Assembly: GCA_910580135.1 (NCBI GenBank) | Contig: CAJTXC010000026.1 | Span: 1 to 13,682 of the forward strand | Source of the DNA: an uncultured Bacilli bacterium | GTDB taxonomy: Bacteria; Bacillota_I; Bacilli_A; RF39; UBA660 | Length of the DNA: 13,682 nt | Direction of reading: 5' to 3' | Shown: piece after piece, positions 5,263-11,410 of the stretch | How the letters are laid out: each line of letters starts with the position of its first letter | Position numbering within the stretch: position 1 is the first letter of the stretch | Made by a program: the position numbers and the translations under genes | The notes under the pieces: generated by a model | Databases searched by the model: none | Seen by the model: only the letters and a program-made list of their open reading frames with translations | Told to the model about the DNA's origin: nothing

Positions 5263-5718
5263 ATGGATTTAAATAAAGAAAAGTACATTATATTAGAAAT
5301 AGTGCCAACTGCGGTAGATCCTAAAAAAGGAGATGTTGCACAACTTTCTGCACTTAAAATAGATGGTATAAAATTAGTTGATAGATTTGATTATAGATTG
5401 GATAAATCAAAGATAAAGATTCCAGAAATACTTAGAATGTTGGATTATGATAATGATGCTTTTAAGTATGCTAAGACAACTAAAACAATAATAAACAATT
5501 TTAAGAAATTCATAGGTGATTTACCACTTTTAATTATAGATAATACTTATACTAGAAATTATTTAAGTGAAATTGATAATAAAAAAGAATCTGTTTTTAA
5601 GTATTTAAAACTTGATGTATCAGATGACGTATTTGATAAACTTATGAATAAATATGACTTAGAACCTAGTAATTATTTAGTAGATCTTCTTTACGAAGCA
5701 TTAATTAAGGAACTATAA
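5263..5718 (+). CDS. DnaQ/exonuclease-fold protein lacking catalytic residues
   Basis: The 151-residue protein follows the layout of DEDD 3'-5' exonuclease domains such as DnaQ or the PolC proofreading domain. It has YIILEIVPTAVDP (8-20) where active enzymes have the DxETTG strand. QLSALKIDG then matches the IxAVKIxDG strand, IPEILRML matches the helix entering the domain, and F80-F83 match the FxxF helix. LLIIDNTYTRNYL (89-101) corresponds to LVxHNxxFDxxFL. The catalytic acids are missing: the first Asp is Glu12, the second Glu is Val14, and the Asp of Exo II is Arg98. The Exo III His/Asp is not evident. It is probably catalytically dead or very divergent, perhaps a binding or regulatory relative. 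GAAGG lies six bases before the ATG. It heads an operon with the hydrolase two bases downstream. Confidence 0.6.
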   Translation: MDLNKEKYIILEIVPTAVDPKKGDVAQLSALKIDGIKLVDRFDYRLDKSKIKIPEILRMLDYDNDAFKYAKTTKTIINNFKKFIGDLPLLIIDNTYTRNYLSEIDNKKESVFKYLKLDVSDDVFDKLMNKYDLEPSNYLVDLLYEALIKEL

Positions 5719-5720
5719 TT

Positions 5721-6254
5721 ATGATGGTAGAAAAGATAGAAACCGGCTATTTAGAGGAGAATTGTTATATTGTATCGATTGATAACGATTGCCTTATTAT
5801 AGATCCAGGGGATGATTTTGATAAGATTAAAGCTCTTGTTGGTAACAAAAACGTTTTAGCAGTACTTATTACCCATTATCATTTTGATCATGTAGGTGCA
5901 TTAGAAGAAGTTAAAAAGTATTATGATGTAAATGTAATAGATTATAGAAGTAATAGAAATCAAAATATGAGTAACTTTACTTTTGAAATAATACCAACTC
6001 CAGGTCATAAAGAAGATGCAGTAACATATTATTTTAAAAGCGACAACGTAATGTTTGTTGGAGATTTCATTTTTAAAGGTACTATTGGAAGATGTGATCT
6101 TGAAGGTGGAAACTTTAGTGATATGAAGAAAAGTTTAGATATGATTAAAGAGTATAATTTAGATACAAAATTGTATCCTGGACATGGTAAAGACACAACA
6201 TTAAAAGAAGAGTTAGAAAATAACCCATACATGAGAGGTGATATTGATGAGTAA
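5721..6254 (+). CDS. MBL-fold hydrolase, glyoxalase II-like (YqgX/YcbL type)
   Basis: This 177-residue cytoplasmic metallo-beta-lactamase-fold hydrolase belongs to the small glyoxalase II-like group that cleaves thioesters such as S-lactoyl thiols in methylglyoxal detoxification. All metal ligands are present: THYHFDH at 51-57, H96 in TPGH, D115 in VGD and H155 in PGHG. GTIGRCDLEGG (120-130) is the family's GxxGRxD signature. The protein lacks the C-terminal helical domain of classical glyoxalase II, as is usual for this short group. Two adjacent ATGs (5721, 5724) are possible, with AAGGAA upstream within the end of the previous gene. The 5721 start is used, but 5724 is equally credible. The last eight bases overlap the start of yvcK. 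The family is secure, the true substrate is not. Confidence 0.88.
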   Translation: MMVEKIETGYLEENCYIVSIDNDCLIIDPGDDFDKIKALVGNKNVLAVLITHYHFDHVGALEEVKKYYDVNVIDYRSNRNQNMSNFTFEIIPTPGHKEDAVTYYFKSDNVMFVGDFIFKGTIGRCDLEGGNFSDMKKSLDMIKEYNLDTKLYPGHGKDTTLKEELENNPYMRGDIDE

Positions 6255-7194
6255 AAAAGTAGTTATATTAGGTGGTGGAACAGGAGCATCAACGTTAGTT
6301 GGTGGTTTAAAGGAATTTCCTGTTGATATATCGGTTGTAGTTTCTGTTTGTGATGATGGAAAGTCTACTGGTAAATTAAGAGAAGAATTTGACATTCCAG
6401 CGGTAGGAGACTTAAGACGTGTTATTGCAGCTTTATCAGAAACGGAACCTTTATTTGAAAAACTACTTGAGTATAGATTTAACACAACAAGTGATTTAAA
6501 TGGACACACGGTAGGTAATCTTTTGCTTGCAGCACTTTGTAACATAACTGGTAATATGTCAGATGGTATAGAGTCATTATCAAAGGTTCTTAATTTAAAA
6601 GGTAAAGTTTTACCTTTAACAGAAGATAACGTTATCTTAATGGGTGAAATGTCAGATGGAAGTATTGTAGAGGGAGAACACAATATTACAAAGTCGGATA
6701 AAATTATAAAGGATATATATTATAAAGAAACTCCAAAAATTACTCCTGCGGTTATAAAAGATATTAAAGAAGCCGATATGATTATCATTAGTATGGGAAG
6801 TTTATATACTAGTATTATTTGTAATTTAATAAGTGATGATGTTATAAAAGCAATAGATGAATCCAAGGGTAAAATTCTTTATGTATGTAATATGTTTACG
6901 CAGCCAGGTGAAACAGATAACTTTACGGTAAGTCGTCATATTAAAGTTTTAAATAATCATCTTGGTAAAAGAAAAGTGGATACGGTTATAGTAAATGATG
7001 GAGAAATACCAAGTGAGTTTATCGAAAAATATCATCGTGAAGAAGAAAAAGATCCAGTTAAAATTGATAAAGAAGAAATAAATAAATTAAACGTTAACGT
7101 TATCAAGGATAATTTCGTTGTTATAAAAAGTAATTCACTTAAACATAACACTATTAAGTTATCACTTAAAATATTTGAAGAATTAATAAAATAA
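6247..7194 (+). CDS. yvcK: YvcK/GapvD (CofD-like) nucleotide-sugar-binding protein
   Basis: YvcK (GapvD, gluconeogenesis factor) is a CofD-related protein. In Bacillus it binds UDP-GlcNAc and is needed for growth and normal wall synthesis on gluconeogenic carbon sources. The 315-residue product has family length and motifs: LGGGTGAS (8-15), DDGKSTGKLR (36-45), PAVGDLRRV, GHTVGNL (86-92), SMGSLYTSI and CNMFTQPGETD (214-224). The frame is also open three codons upstream from GTG at 6238. The ATG at 6247 is chosen because AGAGGTG lies a few bases upstream and it starts as ATGAGTAAA, overlapping the hydrolase stop by eight bases. In many Firmicutes yvcK sits between rapZ and whiA, and neither neighbour is here. 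Its partner on the chromosome is instead a glyoxalase-type hydrolase. A terminator follows immediately. Confidence 0.95.
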   Translation: MSKKVVILGGGTGASTLVGGLKEFPVDISVVVSVCDDGKSTGKLREEFDIPAVGDLRRVIAALSETEPLFEKLLEYRFNTTSDLNGHTVGNLLLAALCNITGNMSDGIESLSKVLNLKGKVLPLTEDNVILMGEMSDGSIVEGEHNITKSDKIIKDIYYKETPKITPAVIKDIKEADMIIISMGSLYTSIICNLISDDVIKAIDESKGKILYVCNMFTQPGETDNFTVSRHIKVLNNHLGKRKVDTVIVNDGEIPSEFIEKYHREEEKDPVKIDKEEINKLNVNVIKDNFVVIKSNSLKHNTIKLSLKIFEELIK

Positions 7195-7216
7195 AGCACT
7201 TTTATAGGTGCTTTTT
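7193..7216 (+). terminator. Terminator after yvcK
   Basis: AAAGCAC (7193-7199) pairs with GTGCTTT (7208-7214) around an eight-base loop, with the T-run continuing to 7216. The stem begins inside the yvcK stop codon. Some read-through into the RSH gene 40 bases later is possible because no strong promoter is seen there. An extended -10 TGTTATTAT (7227-7235) is the best candidate. Confidence 0.8.
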
Positions 7217-7257
7217 GTCTATTTTATGTTATTATATTTCAAAAGAAGGTGGTTTTT

Positions 7258-8445
7258 ATGGTAAGAAGTACAGATTATTTTAAAAAAGAAAATGAATTAT
7301 TAATTAATACGGAAAGTGATTTTTTTAATTTAATATTTGGATCAGGTAAATATAGTGCGAAAGATATCGATTTAATAGTTAAGGCCTATAAAATAGCAGA
7401 AAAACTTCATAGTGGTACTAAAAGAAAAAATGAGGATCCATATATTACCCACCCAATGAACGTAGCTGCACTACTTATTAGATTTGGTTTTGATGCTCCT
7501 ACCATAATTGCGGCAATACTCCATGATTGCCCAGAAGATGAAAATTATCCTTTGTCTGAAATAGAAAGAGAATTTGGCCTTGAAGTATCTTTTTTAGTTG
7601 ACGGAGTTACTAAGATGAAAGATGCTGAATTTAATGGTAAAGAGAAAATAATGGTCGCTACTCATAAAAAGATTTTAGTATATATGAAAAAAGATTTAAG
7701 GGTAGTTGCTATAAAGTTAGCGGATAGGGCTCATAATCAACTTACATCAGATGATATGCCCTTAGAAAATAAGATTAGAAAGGCAAAAGAAAATCAAGAA
7801 GTATTAATCCCTTTAGCTAGAACCGCAGGTATATATATAATAAAAGATCTTTTGCAAGATATAAGTTTATTTCATTTGGATGTAGAAAAGTTTTTAAGAG
7901 TAAATAGTATTAGGGAAGATTTAAAAGAAAAATATACTTGGCCATTTATCAATTTTGAGTTAGAAATGAAAAAGGAATTAGAAAAAGTTGGGATATTTTC
8001 TAAATTTTCTCCAAAAATGAAAAATATTGGTGCCATTAGTGAAGAATTAGATTCTGGTAAAACATTAGAAGAAATTCATGATTTAGCAGCAATAAGAATA
8101 ATATTAGATGATGTAGAATATTGTGCAACTACGTTAGAATGTGCTAGAGAAATAGCAACGTTTGTTCCAGGGACATATAAGGATTACATTACGATACCTA
8201 AGTATAATGGGTATAGATCTTTAAATCAAAACGTAATATATTCTGATATGAATATACAGTTAAGAATTAGGGATGATGAAATGAATAGAGCAAATAGACT
8301 AGGAATGGTAGGTAATTGGAATGATAGCTCGCAGGAAATATTTTTAAACCATGCAAGAGAACTAATGAATTTAGATGATACCAAGCCAGCGGAGCAGTTT
8401 GTTAAAACAGTCAGAGAAAAATATTTTCATAAACAAGGTGATTAG
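7258..8445 (+). CDS. RelA/SpoT-family protein: intact HD hydrolase, degraded synthetase
   Basis: RSH proteins make and/or degrade the alarmone (p)ppGpp. This 395-residue protein starts with a complete HD-type (p)ppGpp hydrolase: H51, R56-K57, YITHP (H65), LHDCPED (H89-D94), VDGVTKM and KLADRAHN (D156 and N160). All expected metal and catalytic residues are there. The second half follows the synthetase fold (DLAAIRIIL with D275, GTYKDYI, NGYRSLN, IQLRIR), but key positions differ. The Glu of EIQIR is Gln334, the His of GYxSLH is Asn323, and RFKDYI has become TYKDYI. TGS and ACT regulatory domains are absent. Best reading: a hydrolase-only enzyme that lowers alarmone levels. GAAGGTGG precedes the ATG at 7258; an open GTG three codons upstream lies in that ribosome site. 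The PAP2 gene begins directly after the stop. Confidence 0.9.
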   Translation: MVRSTDYFKKENELLINTESDFFNLIFGSGKYSAKDIDLIVKAYKIAEKLHSGTKRKNEDPYITHPMNVAALLIRFGFDAPTIIAAILHDCPEDENYPLSEIEREFGLEVSFLVDGVTKMKDAEFNGKEKIMVATHKKILVYMKKDLRVVAIKLADRAHNQLTSDDMPLENKIRKAKENQEVLIPLARTAGIYIIKDLLQDISLFHLDVEKFLRVNSIREDLKEKYTWPFINFELEMKKELEKVGIFSKFSPKMKNIGAISEELDSGKTLEEIHDLAAIRIILDDVEYCATTLECAREIATFVPGTYKDYITIPKYNGYRSLNQNVIYSDMNIQLRIRDDEMNRANRLGMVGNWNDSSQEIFLNHARELMNLDDTKPAEQFVKTVREKYFHKQGD

Positions 8446-9096
8446 ATGAAAAAAATAAGAAAAGAGTATTATTTTATTGCTGTTCTTTTAATACTATTTA
8501 TTTTACTTACAATTTTTGTTGTAGGTGGTAAAGCAGATATAATAGATGAAAGCTTTTTTAATAACGTGATAAAATTAAGGGGAAATGGTATAACTAGTTT
8601 TTTATATATAATAACTGAGCTTGCTTCCACGATAGGAATAGTAGCATTACTTGGCTTAACTTCATTTATATTTATAAAGCATAAAGCTTTTTCTGATTTT
8701 AAGTATGTAATTGCAAACGTATCAATTGGTGTTGTTTTAATGCAAGTATTAAAAAATATTTTTAAAAGGGTAAGACCATCATGGAAGTGGATTACTCAAG
8801 GAGGTTTTAGTTATCCGTCAGGACACACGATATCAGCCCTTTTACTATATGGAACGTTAATGTTATTAGTGTACAAAAAAGTACATGGGAAATTTAGAAA
8901 ACCACTTTTAATATGTTTTTCATTAATGATTATTTTAACTGGATTAAGTAGAATATATTTTGGTGCACATTACTTATCTGATGTTATAGCAAGCATTATA
9001 CTGGGATCTATAATACTAATAATATCTAATATGTTTATGAATAAGGAGTTTAACAATGATAAAAATAAAGATAGAAAAACCATTCAAACTAAATGA
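8446..9096 (+). CDS. PAP2-superfamily membrane phosphatase
   Basis: The 216-residue PAP2 phosphatase has about six membrane helices. The three catalytic signatures are complete: K103 to R110-P111 (KNIFKRVRP), YPSGHT (123-128, with S125 and H127) and SRIYFGAHYLSD (168-179, with R169, H175 and D179). Relatives dephosphorylate lipid phosphates on the outer face of the membrane, often undecaprenyl pyrophosphate in carrier recycling for cell-wall synthesis, or phosphatidic acid or phosphatidylglycerol phosphate. Sequence alone does not choose between them. The ATG directly follows the TAG of the RSH gene, with AAGGTG five bases before it. The C-terminal tail after about residue 198 is hydrophilic and overlaps the ogg gene by 41 bases. 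Its stop is TGA, the only one among the genes here. Confidence 0.93.
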   Translation: MKKIRKEYYFIAVLLILFILLTIFVVGGKADIIDESFFNNVIKLRGNGITSFLYIITELASTIGIVALLGLTSFIFIKHKAFSDFKYVIANVSIGVVLMQVLKNIFKRVRPSWKWITQGGFSYPSGHTISALLLYGTLMLLVYKKVHGKFRKPLLICFSLMIILTGLSRIYFGAHYLSDVIASIILGSIILIISNMFMNKEFNNDKNKDRKTIQTK

Positions 9097-9886
9097 AACA
9101 GTAACATGCGGACAAATATTTAGGTTTTTCCCTTTAGACGATGGTAGTTTTGACATTATCATAAAAGATAGGGTAATTAATGTTTACATGGAAGATAATT
9201 ATTTATGCGTATCATCAAATAACGAGGATAATTTAGAAGAGGTAGTTATTAATTACTTTGATTTAGATAATGATTATGACGTTATGAATGAGTTTTTAAT
9301 TAAGAATGATGAAAAGATAAAACCTGCCGTAGAGTTTTCAAGTGGTCTTGTGATGATAAAGCAAGATCCATTTGAAACGGTTATGTCATATATTATTTCT
9401 GCGAATAATGGGGTACCACAAATAGCAAGTGCTCTTAATAATATAGCTAAAAATTATGGAGAAAAAATTATTTTCAACGAAAAAGAATATTATCTTTTCC
9501 CACGGTATAAAGATTTGAAGGACTTAAGTGTAGAAGCTTTTAGAAACTGTAAAGTTGGTTTTAGGGATAAATATTTAAAATTAATGGTGGATAAACTTAA
9601 TAATAACGAAATTAATTTAGATGAATTTTATAGTCTTGATACTAAAGAAGCTTTAGATAAGTTTATGGAAAACGTAGGTATTGGTCCTAAAGTAGCTTCT
9701 TGCATACTTTTATTTGCATATCAAAAGTATGATGTTTTTCCAATTGATACTTGGGTTAAAAAGGTTATGAAAAATGACTACGAAATAGAAGGTGAAAAGA
9801 ATATAAGGGATTTTGCTACTAAGACGTATGGAAAGTATAGTGGTATAGCAATACAGTATTTATTTAATTATGGGAGAAATAAATAA
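9056..9886 (+). CDS. ogg: 8-oxoguanine DNA glycosylase (OGG1 type)
   Basis: This bifunctional DNA glycosylase/AP lyase would remove 8-oxoguanine opposite C during base-excision repair. The 276-residue protein has the OGG N-terminal domain (CGQIFRF at 18-24 is a strong marker) and the HhH-GPD fold. QDPFETVMSYIISANN (103-118) is the usual Q-x-P-x-E helix region. The helix-hairpin-helix VGIGPKVASC (207-216) carries the catalytic Lys212. FPIDTWV (228-234) carries the catalytic Asp231. These match Lys249 and Asp268 of human OGG1. AAGGAG lies seven bases before the ATG, inside the PAP2 gene's last codons. The 41-base overlap implies co-transcription. The next gene follows after 23 bases. Confidence 0.93.
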   Translation: MIKIKIEKPFKLNETVTCGQIFRFFPLDDGSFDIIIKDRVINVYMEDNYLCVSSNNEDNLEEVVINYFDLDNDYDVMNEFLIKNDEKIKPAVEFSSGLVMIKQDPFETVMSYIISANNGVPQIASALNNIAKNYGEKIIFNEKEYYLFPRYKDLKDLSVEAFRNCKVGFRDKYLKLMVDKLNNNEINLDEFYSLDTKEALDKFMENVGIGPKVASCILLFAYQKYDVFPIDTWVKKVMKNDYEIEGEKNIRDFATKTYGKYSGIAIQYLFNYGRNK

Positions 9887-9909
9887 ATTGATGAAAGGTA
9901 GGTGTTTTA

Positions 9910-10329
9910 ATGAGAAATAATACTATTGGAAAAATGTCTGTGTTTAAAGATGATAAATTAGTTGAATTATCTAATTCTAAGGATATTAAAATAGAAGATA
10001 TAATTGGAGTTTATTTAGCAACAACCACAAATGATAATCAAACTATAGCAGAAGTAGGTTGTGAAATTGCTAGATTGTGTGAAAGAATAGAGGAAGAAAC
10101 CGGATTTGTAATGCCACCTATTAAAGTCAATGATGTTGCAATGTTTGCGTATATGAATTCTTCATTTGTTAGATTAAAAAACGATAAAGATGGATTTCTT
10201 AGAGTTATAGTTACGGATGATGTTAATAAAATAGAGAGGTTGCTTAAAAAGTGTTCTGCTAATTTATCTTCAAATATACAAGGATATTTTATTAATTCCA
10301 AACCAACTTTTGAAAAGAAAAATAATTAA
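9910..10329 (+). CDS. Hypothetical conserved-looking soluble protein
   Basis: I do not recognise this 139-residue soluble protein. It opens with a predicted strand (GKMSVFKDDKLVEL), followed by IIGVYLATTTNDNQTIAEVG. A helix with a CxxxARLCERIEEE pattern comes next, including C51 and C57. A later alpha/beta portion contains FLRVIVTDDVNKIERLLKKC. There is no signal or membrane segment. AGGTAGGTG lies a few bases before the ATG at 9910 and the gap to ogg is 23 bases, so it likely closes the RSH-PAP2-ogg operon. A terminator overlaps its last codons. The mixed strand-helix order suggests a small regulatory or ligand-binding fold, but no function can be assigned. Confidence 0.7.
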   Translation: MRNNTIGKMSVFKDDKLVELSNSKDIKIEDIIGVYLATTTNDNQTIAEVGCEIARLCERIEEETGFVMPPIKVNDVAMFAYMNSSFVRLKNDKDGFLRVIVTDDVNKIERLLKKCSANLSSNIQGYFINSKPTFEKKNN

Positions 10330-10346
10330 GTTTATTTTTCTTTTTT
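10313..10346 (+). terminator. AT-only-type terminator after the RSH operon
   Basis: A 13-base arm (10313-10325) pairs perfectly with 10332-10344 around a six-base loop, and further T follow. Only one G-C pair is present, so the helix is weak, but length and position at the gene end fit a terminator. Confidence 0.55.
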
Positions 10347-10404
10347 ATTTTTAGGGGAATTTTATAAATTATGTCTAATAATTAAATTGAAAGGAGAAAA
10401 ATAT

Positions 10405-11328
10405 ATGTATAGTTTAGTGGAAAAAATAGAAATAAAAAACATGATTTATGAAATCCGCGGAAAAAAGGTGATGTTAGACGCTGATCTAGCAAGACTTTAT
10501 GGGTATAAATCTGGTGCTAAAGCACTTAATCAAGCAGTAAAAAGAAATATAGAGAGATTTCCAGAAGACTTTAGTTTTGAACTTACTAAAGATGAATATA
10601 ATGAGCTTATGTTTAATTCGGATTTTTTAAGGTCACAAACTGTGACCTTAAAAGAAAATCAAACTGGTAAGCATAAAAAATATTTACCAAGGGTATTTAC
10701 TCAGGAAGGAATAGCAATGCTTTCTAGTGTAATAAGAACTAAAGAAGCTTCAGAAGTTAACGTGGAAATAATGAGAGAGTTTGTTAAACTAAGAAGTTTG
10801 GTAAATAATAATTCTATTTCTTTAGCAAATGATATTTCTGTTATGAAAAATATGCTATTTAATCATGAAGAAAAAATAAGTGAATTATTTGATAAATTTG
10901 ATAAAAAAGAAGATTTAAAAAGTAAGTTATTTTTTAATGGAGAAATCTATGATGCTTATAGTTTACTTGTTGATATAATAGGACAAGCGAATAGAGAAAT
11001 CATAATAATAGATAATTATATTGATAAAGTAACACTTGATATATTATCAAAGAAAAAAGTAAATACAATGGTATTATTAATAACAGATAAGAGTAAAAGT
11101 AAGATAATCAAAACAGACATAGAAAAATTTAATAGACAGTATCCTAAACTTCATATTAAATATACAAATAGTTTTCATGATAGATTTATTATATTAGATA
11201 ATAAAGAGCTATATCATTTAGGCGCTTCTTTAAAAGATTTAGGAAAAAGGGTATTTGGTATTACTAAAATAAACGAATGTAATACATTGCATGCTTTACT
11301 AAATAAGATAAAGTTTATGGAAAGTTAG
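10405..11328 (+). CDS. ORF6N-domain protein with C-terminal PLD-like domain
   Basis: The 307-residue protein opens with an ORF6N (KilA-N-related) domain at about 8-130: IRGKKVMLDADLARLYG, KRNIERFPEDFSFEL, LRSQTVTL, YLPRVFTQEGIAMLSSVI, then EIMREFVKLR. A linker of about 40 residues, probably coiled coil (148-172), follows. The C-terminal part (178-305) contains EIIIIDNYID, a HDRFIILD segment (H258-D265) and YHLGASLKDLGK (270-281). That part resembles a phospholipase D-like half-site (HxKxxxxD-type, with Arg260 in place of Lys). Such ORF6N fusions are typical of phages and genomic islands, with DNA-binding or defence roles suggested but unproven. AAGGAG lies eight bases before the ATG at 10405; the upstream TTG frame extension overlaps that site and is not used. 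No mobility gene is adjacent. A promoter is not obvious. Confidence 0.8.
   Translation: MYSLVEKIEIKNMIYEIRGKKVMLDADLARLYGYKSGAKALNQAVKRNIERFPEDFSFELTKDEYNELMFNSDFLRSQTVTLKENQTGKHKKYLPRVFTQEGIAMLSSVIRTKEASEVNVEIMREFVKLRSLVNNNSISLANDISVMKNMLFNHEEKISELFDKFDKKEDLKSKLFFNGEIYDAYSLLVDIIGQANREIIIIDNYIDKVTLDILSKKKVNTMVLLITDKSKSKIIKTDIEKFNRQYPKLHIKYTNSFHDRFIILDNKELYHLGASLKDLGKRVFGITKINECNTLHALLNKIKFMES
10625..10653. repeat. Perfect 13-bp-arm palindrome inside the ORF6N gene
   Basis: Bases 10625-10637 (ttttaaggtcaca) are the exact reverse complement of 10641-10653, with the spacer aac. The core encodes the RSQTVT stretch of the ORF6N domain. No T-run follows on either strand, so it is not a terminator. 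It could be an operator for self-regulation, or a by-product of conserved codons. Confidence 0.8.
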
Positions 11329-11350
11329 TGTATAATTTTTAACTCAAAAA

Positions 11351-11379
11351 TTTACATCTTAAAATTTACGTGATATAAT
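11351..11379 (+). promoter_or_regulatory. Strong extended -10 promoter for ftsK
   Basis: TTTACA (11351-11356) and TATAAT (11374-11379) are 17 bases apart, and TGA directly before the -10 makes it an extended -10. Transcription would begin near 11386, about 25 bases before the start codon. Confidence 0.85.
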
Positions 11380-11410
11380 TAATTTGATAATAGATAGTGG
11401 GGTGAAAATG

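Noticed and set aside
6213..6683. Minus-strand open frame opposite yvcK
   Set aside because: It is antisense to a well-conserved gene, has no family resemblance and the Ser/Pro/Leu-rich composition typical of a shadow frame. The same holds for the minus frames at 3596-3844, 6029-6232, 10038-10301, 11833-12042, 12271-12555 and 13387-13641.
8446..9096. Mycoplasma-type genetic code (TGA as tryptophan)
   Set aside because: Tryptophan is encoded by UGG throughout, no conserved gene contains an in-frame TGA, and reading through the PAP2 TGA adds only a few codons with no family meaning.
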